Below, one piece after another: positions 1 to 13,118 of a DNA stretch of 64,000 nt. The number at the start of each line of letters is the position of its first letter. Position 1 is the stretch's first letter. The notes beneath the pieces are model-generated. The model was not told where the DNA came from and made no database searches. It worked only from the letters and a program-made list of their open reading frames with translations. Origin of the DNA: Branchiostoma floridae (taxonomy: Eukaryota; Chordata; Leptocardii; Amphioxiformes; Branchiostomatidae); the NCBI RefSeq assembly GCF_000003815.2, contig NC_049990.1, forward strand, positions 4,068,094 to 4,132,093, read 5' to 3'. The position numbers and the translations under genes are program-made.

Positions 1-2124
1 GGGGGGGGCAAACAGCGCAAGGTTTACGGGTGAGACAATTCACGAGACACGCAATCGGGTTTCTTGGTTTCTAAATTCCATATGAAAAGGGAGGTATCGA
101 AAACAATCTTTAAAGACATTCTATTTTTTGATCATGTAAAGAAAACTATGTTGAATTCATACATATGCACCCATGCGAGAAAAACAATTTTCATTCTTTT
201 TTCTTAGTCTTATATTGTCTGTGTTCGACACAAAACCTGTAGTCAGTCAACACACGTAAGATGTTTGTGTTAGCACAAACAGTTATGGATTTTCTACAAA
301 AAAATTGGGGTCTTCACCCAAACAACACCCAAGTGGCAAACCAGCTTTGTTGCAGTAATGCAATGAGCTGTAAGGTGGCGTCATTTACGCGACCTCTCAT
401 CCGGATCTCCAACCATGTACATACGGCACCTAGAATGTCTCACTTTCTGAACTTTTTAAAAACAGTTTGATGAGTGAGCAATTTAACAGCAACTACCCTC
501 GATATAATGCGCCCATTAAAATTTGCACTTCTAGTACATGTACAACTAAAGGGGGCTTAGGATATTTTGCAAACAATCCACCACAAGGTATGTCAACTTC
601 CTACGATGTACGACTCTATTTATCAAGGCTGACACCCAGGCCTCTCTTATTCCTGTCGGAATGTTCGGATCGATCCAAAAATACGTGGGAAGACATTTCA
701 GGTCAGCCCCTCGGGTACTATGCCTTGGGATCGTGCCGAGCTCTGACAACCTCTCGAGCTTAGTAAGGCCCAGGAAAACAATGTTGAGTTTTCGGGTACC
801 CGTCCCGATAGCACATACCTACCATTCTCCTACGCAGAGTGACCACGCAGCGTCGTTATGTACTCCAGTCAAGAAGTTTCTACGACACAGATTCATTTTG
901 TGTGCTGTAGGAGAAAGATATCTACCAACCTAGTCTTTTGTTAGGGTCGACCGCAGCCAAGGAACCGTTGAAAACTTGTCGATATGAGTTGATCATCGTA
1001 GAACCGTCTTCCAACGTGTTCTCCTCATTCCTGTTGCAAAATAGAAAGTGTGGTAAACAGACCCACCACCATTATTTTGACATTATTATCATAATCATCA
1101 TATACACTCTGCATAGTACTATGTCTGTATCATCAAAAGGTATGATGTTGAAAATGCAAGTCTCGGGCTCCTGATGCTTTTATAATTAAGTTTTACATTG
1201 CGAAACTGTATCTGTTGCTTCATTTAGGGCGAAATCTAAAAAGAAGAAGAATATTTTCCCGCGCGGCAATCGGAAACAAAACAGTAATTTCTTCAGGCCT
1301 GAGGTATGCAGTTGACGGTCGCGGACTAAGCCAGACAAGCCAAGACTGTGGAGCTAAAACAAACTAGTAAATCATACAGAGGACCACTCTGTAGCGGCGA
1401 ACAACGGATTGCAAACACGTAGAATTTCATAAGGTGAGTTTACAACTGTTTTTCATTTTCTTGGGAACCGACTACACTACACTTGCAGGCAACGGTCGGT
1501 CTGGCAAGATCTTGTTTAATGCTTAAAGGGGCTAAAGCTTGACTTAAGTGTCTGCAGCGGCTTTGTTCAACTTAGGTGACCTGAATCAGTGAATGTTAGA
1601 ATTTGACAACTTTGGAGCTTTGTTTTGGACAACCTGGAATGTTGAGCTGACGACACAACCGGGTAAATCATAAACTGAACGGTCATCCAGCGTGCACAGA
1701 ATCAATACCGTTATCGACAAGTGTTTGATGTACTCATGTGGCGTGGCCCTCTTCACACCTGTGATTGTTGTTTCTATTTCGATAACACAGATCAGATACC
1801 CCTCCTGTAATAAGTAGAACAGCCAAGGGACAGCCGTAATGTTTCGATGTGCAAACGTTCAGTGTTTGAACACTTTTTTTAGTCCGGGTAACGGATGACC
1901 CACGAGGAGGAACTTGAGTGGGGTCTTCATTTCTATTTTTGCTACGTACGTGGGATCAAATTTCGCTAGAATTTGTCATGTAGCCTGTAGAAGATACCTT
2001 GCGAAAAGTTTACCATGGATCGATTTTCATAATTTCTGTACAAGACTTCCCCAAATTCATACTCCTTGTGGCTTCTATTCTAACTGCAGCTGGTCGATCG
2101 CAACTTTCTTTGCCAACATGATCT
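1..2124. other. Intergenic, no gene recognised
   Basis: Short open frames here have no recognisable domain and no supporting splice structure, so I call no gene. The window opens with a run of G. At about 1300-1433 a GC-richer stretch ends in AAG followed by GTGAGT, which could be the donor of an untranslated first exon, but nothing downstream confirms it. Confidence 0.4.
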
Positions 2125-2925
2125 CGGTTCAGTGGTTTGATCAGACTGGCGTGGTTCTGCATCGATCTTGCCACCACCCCTATTTATGTTTACAATGGTA
2201 TAGCCCTAAACTAGAGTGTTATTAAAGGTAACCTGATACAAGTTAGATGATAAGATCTTTCCACAAACAGATTCCCGGTAAACAAAATACAAAATGTAGT
2301 GTATATTATGAGTCTCGGTGCAGTGGTTTGATCCGACTGACGTGGTTCTGCATCGATCTTTCCGCCACCCCCTATGAACGTTTACAATGGTATAGCCCTA
2401 TTATAAATCTAGAGTGTTATTATACCTGATACAAGGTAGATGATAAGATCTTTCCACAAACAGATTCCCCCGATAAAACAAAACACAAAAGGAAGAAGTG
2501 TACTGGGTCTTGGTGCAGTGGTTTGATCCGACTGGCGTGGCTCTGCATCCATCTTTCCGCCACCCCTATTAACGTTTACAATGGTATAGCCCTAATCTAG
2601 AGTGTTATTAAAGGTAACCTGATACAAGGTAGATGATAAGATCTTTCCACAAACAGATTCCCGGTAAACAAAATACAAAATGTAGTGTATATTGGGTCTC
2701 GGTGCAGTGGTTTGATCCGACTGGCGTGCTTCTGCATCGATCTTTCCGCCACCCCTATGAATGTTTACAATGGTATAGCCCTAATCTAGAGTGTTAACCT
2801 GATACAAGGTGAGATAAAATCTTTCCACAAACCAAACAACTTCCCGATAAAACAAAACACAAAAGGTAGTGTGTTGGGTCTCGGTACAGTGGTTTGATCC
2901 GGCTGCTGTGCTTCTACATCGATCT
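2125..2925. repeat. Tandem repeat, about 190-bp unit, 4+ copies
   Basis: A unit of about 190 bp beginning near TCAGTGGTTTGATC recurs at about 2125, 2312, 2507, 2697 and, partially, 2880. Each contains the blocks TTTACAATGGTATAGCCC and GATCTTTCCACAAAC in the same order. Small indels make the copies unequal, and the last is truncated. No coding content is visible. Confidence 0.9.
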
Positions 2926-4473
2926 GTGAGTTTGGAGCCTTACTAGGACACGTCACAGGAACTGTGCAGTGTTTTCAAAACTGTTGTAGGGCCTTCTGAA
3001 AGCATTTCTTGAAGAGGTGCCGACAGTTGGAGAAATAAGACTGGATCTGGACGGAAGGTAAGAGGTAAGAACGTCGCTATCCACCCTATAAATCGGAAGA
3101 AATAAGTGTCATTGTTGTGGTTAGGGGACAGTTGCCAATTGAAGCAATTACAGCCTCTATAATAGGGTCCTGTCACAAAACATGAAGATCGATCGACTGA
3201 CCAGCGGCCCTAAAGGTCATTTTCCGTTCTTCTAGCGATCATGACGCGATTTTAGGGATCGGCCGACATTCGCAGGTCCCAGGTCCCGAGTCAATATATC
3301 ATAGGGTAGATTTTAATGCCGAAAATCCTCTGTCGATTTTGAAATAAAGTCGAGCGACCTTCGTCGACTGAGTGACACGGGCTACAGTAATTGGTGTACC
3401 TGTCAGACGAGTTGATATACTGTTTTCGCCGAGACAGGGTTGACTGTTGTTCTGTCCAAACAGACTTGACTTGACTTTACTTTACTCAGTTCCACATTTA
3501 GCATAATATACAAGTACATTGTAACTTTTGAACGCTGATTTAACAGTACAACAACTTAAGACACACAGGAACACAAACACAGACCATACAATGTACATAT
3601 TTAAAGATTCACACACAATAAAAGGTAAGGCTACTTGAGGTCATATATAGAACTCGTTTTCATCTCTGAATGGTGGCTTTGTATTACAATATCTCTGCCT
3701 TTAACATATTCACTCGTACGTATTTTGCTTGCTGTCTGTCTGCTATATTCGGGTGTTACAAGCCTTGTTAGTGTACCAACTTACAATAACAGTGTCTGTA
3801 AAAGGGAGAGGGGGCGTGTATTTAAGAGACAAGTCGGAGTGTCGCTGTCCACAAAATGGCGAAATTGTATACCTTATTAAGTCTGATTAGTGTTACAGCG
3901 TCCCTGCATATGGAGAGGAGGGTAACAAGTGTTAGTGAAATATCGTTTTAGAGGGAGGAATCCTCCCGTAATGTTTGTTCCTGTTAAAATGCAGATAAAT
4001 ATAGCTATATTCCAGCGTATAGATGTGAAATGTTGAGAGCTACTAGAGGGACAGGGTAATGTCAGAAATCACGACCGCCCCGGGCTAAGTTCTTTTAGGT
4101 CAACTCGTTTGACCCCAAAGGAAGGATTTGAAATGTTGAAAAGTGACACCATTGGAACAGTCCACTAAGAATCGGAAGGGGGTGTTAATGAATGAAAACA
4201 GACAACACATATCAATAGAATATCAAATTAGCAAATTAGCAATTAAGGATGATTTGTGTGATAGTTTGTGAAAAGTTGGAGATATTAATGGGTTTCTCGT
4301 TGTATGCACACCGTTTAATTTAAAGTGCTACTTTCCTGTATTACATTCGTCTTTTTAAACTACTTTTAAAAGACGTTGACGCCCTGTCACTAGTGCACTG
4401 TCTTTTTACAATATGAGAATTACACTCTTTTTTCCCACGCACAATTCCCGAGTGGAATGCCCTGCCTGGCACG
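2926..4473. other. Intergenic, nothing recognised
   Basis: AT-rich unique-looking sequence with no supported ORF, RNA or transposon end. It ends at an assembly gap. Confidence 0.4.
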
Positions 4474-4921
4474 NNNNNNNNNNNNNNNNNNNNNNNNNNN
4501 NNNNNNNNNNNNNNNNNNNNNNNNNNNNNNNNNNNNNNNNNNNNNNNNNNNNNNNNNNNNNNNNNNNNNNNNNNNNNNNNNNNNNNNNNNNNNNNNNNNN
4601 NNNNNNNNNNNNNNNNNNNNNNNNNNNNNNNNNNNNNNNNNNNNNNNNNNNNNNNNNNNNNNNNNNNNNNNNNNNNNNNNNNNNNNNNNNNNNNNNNNNN
4701 NNNNNNNNNNNNNNNNNNNNNNNNNNNNNNNNNNNNNNNNNNNNNNNNNNNNNNNNNNNNNNNNNNNNNNNNNNNNNNNNNNNNNNNNNNNNNNNNNNNN
4801 NNNNNNNNNNNNNNNNNNNNNNNNNNNNNNNNNNNNNNNNNNNNNNNNNNNNNNNNNNNNNNNNNNNNNNNNNNNNNNNNNNNNNNNNNNNNNNNNNNNN
4901 NNNNNNNNNNNNNNNNNNNNN
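4474..4921. other. Assembly gap (448 N)
   Basis: Run of N. The right edge is a poly-C tract followed by a short (ATGCAG)n repeat to about 4996. Frames crossing the gap are not genes. Confidence 0.99.
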
Positions 4922-5055
4922 TCCCCCCCCCCCCCTACTTTTGCCCCTCGCGGGGTCATTTGGGGGTATATATGCAGATGCAGATGCAGATGTGCAGTTT
5001 ATCATTATGTTTAGCACTTTGTGGCTTTCAATTAGTCTCTATCAGATTACACAAG

Positions 5056-5231
5056 ATGCTGGAAAAAAGTAGAAATTGGTCAAATTGACTAGATAATATG
5101 CTAGAGGGGTTAGCCGGCCATATGAGTAGATCATGAGTACAGTTTGCCAATGGCCTTAGTCCCCTGGCATAGTATTCTGTCTATTTTGCCAATTTTTACT
5201 ATTTCTGGAGCAACCTTTGGAGCTTGGTAGA
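5056..5231. repeat. Foldback MITE, family A (copy 1)
   Basis: The left arm contains GTAGAAATTGGTCAA and the right arm contains its partner TTGCCAATTTTTACTA followed by GGAGCTTGGTAGAG. The same arms occur in the longer foldbacks at 13119-13429 and 31762-31970, defining a dispersed family marked by CTACCAGGCTCCACAGG. Confidence 0.7.
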
Positions 5232-5324
5232 GACTACTCTTTCAGATATTTCTCAGAGAAGACTCCGAGTAAAGGTGATGCAATTTTTCTATTGATGAAA
5301 ACCTCAACTTTGAAAATGATGCGG

Positions 5325-5500
5325 TCGTTATGGGTCCCAATTTGGGCCGGTCGCGGTCGTGTTGGCCAGGTGGTCGTTGAGAAAAGGTCGCTTAATGCTT
5401 ACGTCAATGGGAAAATAAATCGGGACCGACAAAAAGCGGTCGAAATGGACAGGTGGTCGCTGAGAAGAGGTGGTCGCTCGGGCAGGTTTGACTGTACTTA
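5325..5500. repeat. Partial TIR element (pogo/Tigger-like end)
   Basis: The right end reads CAGGTTTGACTGTA. In reverse this is the TACAGTCAAACCTG terminus typical of pogo/Tigger-type elements, which use TA target sites. Several GGTCG-rich subrepeats lie inside. The opposite terminus was not found, so the element is truncated or the assignment is wrong. Confidence 0.45.
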
Positions 5501-7060
5501 ATGTTCACCACCGAAAACAAGGCTCGTGTGTTTTGGGTTACAGTACAGGATACTGAAGAAAGATGTTTGTTTACCCTGGAAGATGAACAAGTTGAAGTTT
5601 TAGATTGTACCCCACAGGGAAGCAATTCTGTGAAAGCTTGTTCCATAACGATGTAGCCTGGGAATTGAACAGTACAACGGTACAAAATAGAAATCTGAAA
5701 CTGCAAAATACGGAGGCGTCTTTGAGACTTTTCCTTTGACATTGACCTGTTCCTTCGAGTTTGACGGACGAGCACCTCTGACCCCTCATTCCTCGCGAGG
5801 CGGTGAGAGAAAACAAACGACACATCATCCTGTCACTGGGGGTCACGCGGGGTCAATCTCGCCGTATATTTAGTCTCGTGAGAATGTGAGAGATTTACGG
5901 GCTGGAAGGTCAGGGGCAACAATTCTCGTGTTGTTGTTCGCTCTGTGGGTGCTGGCCGGGTGTAAATTACAGACTGATCTAGCTATTTATCAGGCTTGGC
6001 ACGGAGGATTTATTTTCGTCGGCCTTGTCCTACGACAAGTGTCAATATCAGTTTATAGTCGAACTTGCTGAAGCTCGATGTTTCTGACTTAGGGTAGGGA
6101 GAAGAGATGCTACCACAGTGAGCATAGTTCAGTGCCTTCGTTTTTTAAAAGCTCGTTAAAAAATTATATATAGATTTGGGGTGGGGTGATTTTGTCCTCC
6201 TAGAATCTTACGTTATACAACTGCAATCTACTTTGAAACATTGTTCCTTGTTGGTAGGCAGATATTGATAATTAAGAATGAAGGCACTAAACAACCTGTC
6301 TTGTGAGTCGGGGAGGACTTCGATGCTTTGCAATCACTTAATCCATTATATCAAAGATAATCTCCTTGCTTATGCCCTGAGCTTTATTTATGCGCATGCT
6401 TTGTATATTTCAATGCATGTTCGCCCTTAAAACGTGATGATGGGGTGAATTCATTTATAGTTTCCTAGATGGGAAAATCGAAACTGCACTTCGACGTTGT
6501 ATCGCTAGATGACGCTGCTTCGAGGGTCCACTTGTTGCATTATAACGCAACTCTTCAGAGAGGGAACCGCCGCTCAATGAATGATGTATGACCACCAATG
6601 ACCAAATGTAACATGTAATCGAACCCTTCTGATCACCGTTCTTTGGTACCATTTGGGGCTGTTGTAGGTCGTGTCAGACATAGGGGGCGAACCAAGGAAA
6701 ATGGGGAATGGATTCTGAGGTCGGATAACATTGATGGACAGGTTTGAATTCGTTGTTGGCGAGTCAATCAAAGAAATTTATGATCTGAATTATCACGAAT
6801 TCAGAGTGCCTAAAACTTTCTCAAAGTATCCAAAAAATTAAGGACAAATTTGAAATTACAGAAAACGAGCATTATTGTCATGTCAACGAGCAATGTAAAG
6901 AATGCCTTTCGTCAGATTTAATTTATTTCAGCAAAGCAACTGAAATATCTGAAAGCAGGAATCAATTTGGCTTACTGTAAAGGATGATACTTGCCCATCC
7001 TTTTAAGTAGTTTGCTTTCTGTAGTTAACGTAGCGTACTAGTAATATCTGTTCGTCTTTC
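5501..7060. other. Intergenic, nothing recognised
   Basis: No supported gene. A 61-codon open frame from 5886 starts with a hydrophobic stretch, but it has no family resemblance and no splice context, so I do not call it. Confidence 0.35.
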
Positions 7061-7277
7061 TGTAACTCTAGTTCACTTTTATCCGCGGGGTAACCTATAT
7101 CCGTCGTATGGAAAAACTGGGTATTTAAAGAAATCGAATTGAGTTTTCAAATCGACATTTTAAATATAATGCAGTTTAAAACCACCGTCCGTCGATTTGG
7201 TATCCCTAAATACTCTGTTTTTAAAAACAACGGAACGGATATAGGTTAGCCCGCGGATAAAGGTGAACAAGCGTTAC
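7061..7277. repeat. Foldback MITE, family B
   Basis: Inverted arms begin GTTCACTTTTATCCGCGG on the left and end CCGCGGATAAAGGTGAAC on the right, with further pairing of TAACCTATATCC and GGATATAGG inside. Related foldbacks lie at about 45088-45299 and 53895-54100; those two are paralogous copies of one insertion. Confidence 0.85.
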
Positions 7278-7594
7278 AACTCTAAGCTTAATCTTCGAGG
7301 AAGCTGTTATCAGGACAAAATGCAGAAATACGAATATCTTCATCTTTAAATCGATTACAACAATTCTTTATGCAAAATGTGCCAGAACCTGCCCCTCCCC
7401 CTACCGCAATGGACTGTCCCTAAAAGTTAGTGTATACAGTTTCAGCCAGACGCGACCCGGTAGTGTGCATGTGATACACACGTGCACACTGAGCTTTCTA
7501 GCCATCACACTAGTATATACTGTTGTACTCTGGTTCATAGCAAGACAACCTGTAGAGGAGCTTCATATATATCTTCCTAGACCGGTGAGGCGTT

Positions 7595-8060
7595 TCTCTC
7601 TCTTATTTGTCACATACATCAACTTTGTAATGATGTCTGGTTAGTAGGTTGGTACATGCATGTACATTTGATGCATAGCGATGTCGGCGGCGCGGGTGAC
7701 ACAAGTTGTGTGCAACTGACGACCTCGGGTATCTCTTGGTGTGTGTTTTGTCGAGTCTCTCTTATTTGTCACATACATCAAATTTGTAATGATATCTGGC
7801 TGGAAGGCTGGTAGATGCAATGTACATTTGATGCATAGCGATGTCGGCGTGTGACACAAGTTGGTTGCAACTGACGACCTCGGTGTCTCGTGATGTGTGT
7901 TTCGTCGAGTCTCTCTTATTTGTCACATACATCAAATTTGTAATGATATCTGGTTGGTAGGTTGGTAGATACACTGGATGCATAGCGATGTCGACATGCT
8001 GCCCTCTCCTCAAATTGTGTGCAAACGATCTCAGTGTCTCTTGATGTGTGTTTTGTCTAG
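7595..8060. repeat. Tandem repeat, about 155-bp unit, 3 copies
   Basis: The blocks TCTCTCTTATTTGTCACATA, ATGCATAGCGATGTCG and GTGTGTTTTGTC recur in order three times, starting near 7597, 7757 and 7911. The third copy is the most diverged. No coding function is seen. Confidence 0.85.
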
Positions 8061-9235
8061 TGTAATTGTCCGAACTTGTCAGATAATCATCCATTACACG
8101 GAACGTAACGAGGCAGTTTCTGTCTAATTTGACTTGGTCATTCGTCTTAGTCAATCAATCAATTAGTATCTGTAACGTTAGGTTTCAATGCCGTAAGGGT
8201 TCTGATATTTGTTCTACAGTTAATCAAAAACAGACCGGAACGTCTGCTCTGTGAAACTAAAGCCTGCCAAATGACAATGTGTGTTGGCTGTTACTTTTAA
8301 TTCATTGGATGAAGTCAGTCATTTGTTTGTTTGTGGATTTGTTCACAACTTGACATAAGTCTATCGACGCAGGTGTTGTTGCGTTGTTTACGTTATTCCT
8401 TGACATGACGAACTCCGGGGTCAGAAAACTATATGAAAAGTGTTTCTAATGACAGTTTCGTATAGAGTGATGTAAAAGTGGCATTGTGGTCCACGTTTTC
8501 AAAACATTTTCCATTCAACTGTTTGTCTTTCAAAAGCTGTCACATAGATTGACCTCCAGGGTTAATCAATATTGATGGTGGGTTGAAACCTAACCTATCT
8601 GCACGGTGTCATCGGATATGTTCCGATAACGAGTGAGATTGCGTTTTGTTTCGCTCGAGGGCTTAAATATAAAGTAATGATGTATTTTCACGAATTACCT
8701 TCTATAGTACTGTGAATTGAAGGACTAAGTGATCCCACTACTCGTCCAGTATGCAACAAGTAGATTTCGGTTTGGTTTGACTTGTGCTCGAAATAGATAG
8801 CAGTTGAAGACGATATGTCGTCCCACGTTTTTCAATGTATGATATTTTATAAAACTATGCGTGCGTATATGTTATATATAAGCGTTGGTTTGAATAGAAA
8901 TATAGCCAAGAGAGCAGTTGATGATATTGTGTAAGAGGGTCCAAAACTTAGCGTATTTGGAGAATCATCTGCCATATCAGCTAGCACTTTTCACCCCGTC
9001 TGTATGTCTAGTCTCCGAATGTCGTGCTGGGTTTACAGCTGTAGACAGCTCCCTGGGTGGATATGAACTAACTGTCACCCCGTCTGTACGGATGGAGGCC
9101 ATGTTCAGTTCGTGATGGAAAATTACCGGCAGTTGCTCGTATGCAGGATGTATCTTGGTGTATGTTGCATAGTGGCCTTTGAAAAGTTTGGGAGGAACGT
9201 TTGCGGATGCGAGAGACAGAGACAGACAGACAGAC
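8061..9235. other. Intergenic, nothing recognised
   Basis: No gene, RNA or clear repeat structure could be supported here. Confidence 0.35.
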
Positions 9236-9341
9236 TAGCCTGGTATCTAGCCGTATTATAGCTCCCGAGTGTCTCTTGCAGTCCTTTGCAGATAGGCCAG
9301 AAGAGACTCGGGAGCTATGATACGGCTGGATACCAGGCTAC
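9236..9341. mobile_element. Foldback MITE with TAGCCTGG ends (hAT-like)
   Basis: A near-perfect inverted repeat: TAGCCTGGTATC..CCGTAT on the left and ATACGGCTGGATACCAGGCTA on the right, around a short loop. CAGACAGA flanks both sides, consistent with an 8-bp target duplication, although the left side lies in a CAGA microsatellite. The termini match the clearer element at 44516-44613. Confidence 0.8.
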
Positions 9342-9384
9342 AGACAGACAATGAGACAAACACGCAAAACTCACACATAATTCT

Positions 9385-9562
9385 TTCTCTCTCTCTCTCC
9401 CTCTCTCTGTCACACACATACGCATACATACACACACACACATACACACACATACACACACACACACACATACATACACACATACACACAGACACAATCA
9501 CACCCACATACATACACACTCACAAATGCACACACCCACACAAACATACACACACACACTTT
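9385..9562. repeat. (CT)n and (CA)n microsatellite
   Basis: A CT-rich run is followed by about 150 bp of interrupted CA/CATA repeats. Open frames here in either direction are low-complexity artefacts. Confidence 0.95.
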
Positions 9563-10562
9563 CTGAGTTCGGAACGTTTTCCAACGCCATGTCATGTGTC
9601 CCATTCACCCCCTGCCTGGAAAGCTATGACGGGTTATCAGTATCATCAAAGAAATTGTCCGCCAAGTCATATATTTCGATTCATAGCAATGTCGTTTCTT
9701 TGTCCAACAATAAACGTAAAGCAGATGGTAGCACGTAAAGAGATGTCTATTACGGAGGAAGAGTTATTTCATTGCATGTGAACCTAGTGATTCCCGAATG
9801 TCCTGGAATTTCCATACAAAGTATTCTAGGGAATCATGATATTACGGTCTAGAGGAATCTTTGGAATGCAGGTCAATGATAACGCCTCAAATATCATTGA
9901 ACTTACGGAAACGTCGTCGGAGCTAGGCTGCTAAATAAGAGGATATCTTCAACATTGTGGTAAATTAGGTGCGGAAAGTGCCAATGATTTTCCTGCTTCG
10001 TTATGATGCAACCACATTCAGCCTGCCCTATTTATCTGTTTTATCTTTTTATTTCATCTTAAGACAACTTTTAAGGTTGATTTTGAGCGTGTCCACGTTA
10101 ACAGGACAAAACGTTTTACATTCAGTCAATTAGAGAGAACACAAAAATCCGATGCGTCAAAACCAAATCCATCACTAGCACCCAACGCCATAGCCGTTCC
10201 AAGGTCAAAACCACCAAAATAGACAACAATTGAAGTTTCGCGAGTTTAGCTAGCAAACAGTAAACCACCTTGATGCGGCCTAACTCATAGGAGTCCCTCT
10301 CTCAAGCATGACTTTTCAATTAGAAGGATCTCCACGGAGGAAGGAGATAATCGCATTTATGTCCAGGGGTAACGTTTGTGCTCACAGGTGGTGCGTGTAA
10401 CTCCAACTCAAGGTCACCACTGGTCCTTGGGTTCTGCAGGCCGCTTGATTGTGTCGATTGCAAGGGTGAGAACAACACGTGAGATGATTTTGACCTCTTA
10501 AAAGTCTAGCCTGTGTAGTGTGTACCATCTTTCGTAATAAACTCTCTCAGTCTCTGGCTCAA
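9563..10562. other. Intergenic, nothing recognised
   Basis: No gene could be supported; unique-looking sequence. Confidence 0.35.
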
Positions 10563-10570
10563 TCTTTTCG

Positions 10571-10658
10571 CTAGTCTGTGTAACGCAAACTCCGCTATCC
10601 GGAGCTTATAGACTCGGCAATGTAGGACGGGCCTAAGAAGCGCGATTAAATCAGGCTA
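10571..10658. mobile_element. Small hAT-like MITE with 8-bp TSD
   Basis: An 88-bp element is flanked by exact 8-bp direct repeats TCTTTTCG (10563-10570 and 10659-10666). It starts CTAGTCTGTGTAACGC and ends GATTAAATCAGGCTA. A related element sits at 44725-44831 and a diverged relative at about 19117-19216. The 8-bp duplication points to the hAT superfamily. Confidence 0.8.
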
Positions 10659-10666
10659 TCTTTTCG

Positions 10667-12592
10667 CTTGCTAACTGCGGAAAGATGTAGCGATTGTTTT
10701 GGATTGTATCCATGCTATCAAAAGCTGCCTTGCTCGTTTCGAACGATATGGCCGCATTTGAAGATCGTGAAAGAAAACAGGACTTTTGCTGCCAAAGAAG
10801 ACTCCCACTCCCACTCCCCTACTCGCGTCGTTCGATTAATCGATTTTTCGCTGTCTGGTAGGGGTATTCTGGACAATTATTGCACCCCACCCACCACCAA
10901 ACTGCTGCAAGCATTGGGATTCAACCTGGCTCCTTTTGACGCTGTTTAACGTCTATCTACTTGGAGATTAGCCAGCGTAGATACATGTAGATGAATTTAG
11001 GAAAATGACAACTGATCTACAGCGTTGACAATGTTGTACTTGTCCATCCTTTGCCCTAAGTTTACTGTTTATAACTTGTGGGAAACTTGTGGGAAAGTTA
11101 TTCTCAACTTTGTCTATTCCCTGCTGCAACAGTTGGCATTGCTTTGCGTTTAAAAATCCTACAAACGAAATCATTAAGAAAGCAAAATACTATCTTTACG
11201 TATCCTTACACTACATTTGGGTCTCTAGAAGTTGTTATACATAACCCCAACTTTGCATATCCTCGTGTGCTTTGAATGCATGTGCGCATGCCTGAGGCTC
11301 ACCCCTCTCCAAGGTCACGATTCTTTCCTGTTTACGATGCAAATATGACGGATGACCTTGTCTTGCTGAACTGGTTTGGCTGGACGGAAAGCTTGTTTTT
11401 AATTCCGCACCGCATTCCTCTCTTGGTAAACTTGACCTTCGATGGATTTGTGGAGAACCGTCATGAAGCTGTTTGATACAACAGGAGTAGACAAAACTTT
11501 AGTATAATCATCGATTCATCATCTTCATTTCAAATATTGATCGAAATTCTACGTTACATGAGTGAAAAATCTTTGTCTACATGCTAACGTTAAGTCTGAA
11601 ATGACATGTGGTCTTCAGAGTAGTTAACTACCGCTTAGAGTTGGTTTGATCTTCCTAAGACTTTTAAAACCTTCAAGGATAGTAAGGATCGAGACTTATT
11701 AGTCCACAAGAAAAGTAAACTAGCATTCAACTGCCATTTATCGCAAGTTAAGTTTTTTTCTTCAGACATCAGCTTTGCGACAGAGGGCTAAACGAGAATG
11801 AATGCCATTCTCAACTATGTGTTTAACTGTTCCATGATTCATGGTAGTTCTTGATGTAAATACGACCTTTAAAGTTCTTTCTGTGAAGAGGGCATTCTGT
11901 ACAGAGGTAGTTTTGCTGAGTGCAGCTGTCGGTGCGAACTCGCCAACTTGGCAGACAGTCTCGTGTCTGTTTCACGTAAATAGGTAGCCGACTCGCTGTT
12001 TGCCGTAAGGATTTGCTCCCTGGCGCAGGGCAGGTCTTTTGTTGTGTCCCACGATCTTGTTTGCCTCCAAGACACCGCGCTGCGACTTAAAGAAAGTAAT
12101 TAGATTTCTTCAGCAACGCGGTCCGGGCTGTGCGCACCCACAGGTGCGACATATCTGCGTGAGGCAAGGTCGTGTGAGGTCAGTCTATGGGATAGTCTTT
12201 CTGTGTACGCTGTCAGAGCAAGGCTGAAGCCAGGAACGTTTCAGGCTTGGGCGTCTGGAAGCCCGACGGCGTGTGTTTTGTAGATTCAGATCTCTAGAGC
12301 GAGACGACTGAGCTGTTGTTGTCGAACTTGAGGTTCACTGAAGAAGAAGAAGAAGAAGAAGAAGAAACTTCTGCGTTCTAACGTCTCGTTGATAAACAAG
12401 TGGCAGAGGGTGTGTCTTCTGCTTTCCATTTGTAAGTACTGTTGTTGTTGTTAGAGTTATCTGTTTCCTTCGTCGTGCACGTGTTATGATACATAGTCTC
12501 TTCCAGAGTGAGACATCCCACCGATTGTAGAAATCGGCCGCAAAATGGACGGGGACTCAGAGCTTACCCGGAGAAGAATGTTCTGAAAATTC
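10667..12592. other. Intergenic, nothing recognised except (GAA)n
   Basis: No gene supported. A (GAA)n run lies at about 12341-12366. Confidence 0.35.
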
Positions 12593-12593
12593 A

Positions 12594-12780
12594 TTTAAGT
12601 TCGCGGGAATTTAAATTCGCGGTAGCGGGAAAATGGAGTGTTCTTGTGGTTTCGGTGGTTTTGAGTTCGCAGTAGCGCCTTATACTGTAGTCAAATAATG
12701 TCCTGGAAAAATATTCGCGGTGGTTTTGAGTTCGCGATGAAACGGTAACGCGACAACCGCGAACATAAAACCATCGCAAA
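12594..12780. repeat. Dispersed repeat with TTCGCGGT motifs
   Basis: Motifs such as TTCGCGGTAG, GAGTTCGCAGTAG and GAGTTCGCGATGAA recur in both orientations within 190 bp, as in a decayed foldback element. The ends are not clear. Confidence 0.55.
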
Positions 12781-12902
12781 CATACCAGACTAGACGAGTA
12801 ATTTGGCCCGATTGCTCAAAAACTCGGCAGGGATGTTGGAGGTACATGTATTGTAGAGACTCCACGTTTCACAAAACAATGTGTTTCAGGTGTTGTTGTT
12901 TA

Positions 12903-12975
12903 GGGCGTGGCCATATACGTCGTGCAATCGTTGTACGCGCGTGTACGATCGCGAACTTTTGTGTCCTGCAAAGTT
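12903..12975. repeat. Fragment of GTCGTACGATCG repeat family
   Basis: GGGCGTGGCCATATACGTCG and the following CGTACGATCGCGAACTTT resemble one arm of the foldback at 29359-29559, so this is probably a broken copy. Confidence 0.5.
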
Positions 12976-13118
12976 CAGATGTTATACTACTTAAAAGGCC
13001 GCTGTCCTAGGACAATTGACGTCGTGCAAAGTGCCTCGTGTAAATCGACCCGTGACGGAATTCAAGTACCAAATATATTTAAAATCACGAGAAGGATATG
13101 TGATAACCTGCCATCATA

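Noticed and set aside
1300-1440. Possible first exon with GTGAGT donor
   Set aside because: No start codon context, no downstream exon with matching phase, no homology; left as a comment only.
4406-5072. 200-codon frames around 4.4-5.1 kb
   Set aside because: Almost all of each frame is assembly gap (N).
7595-8060. CRISPR-like array (regular direct repeats)
   Set aside because: Units are about 155 bp with no short palindromic repeat plus unique spacer, and the genome is animal; it is a simple tandem repeat. The 58-bp units at 63371-63620 fail for the same reason.
9256-9781. Long open frames in both directions rich in Cys/Val or His/Thr
   Set aside because: They are translations of a (CA)n/(CT)n microsatellite; the same applies at 20723-21221.
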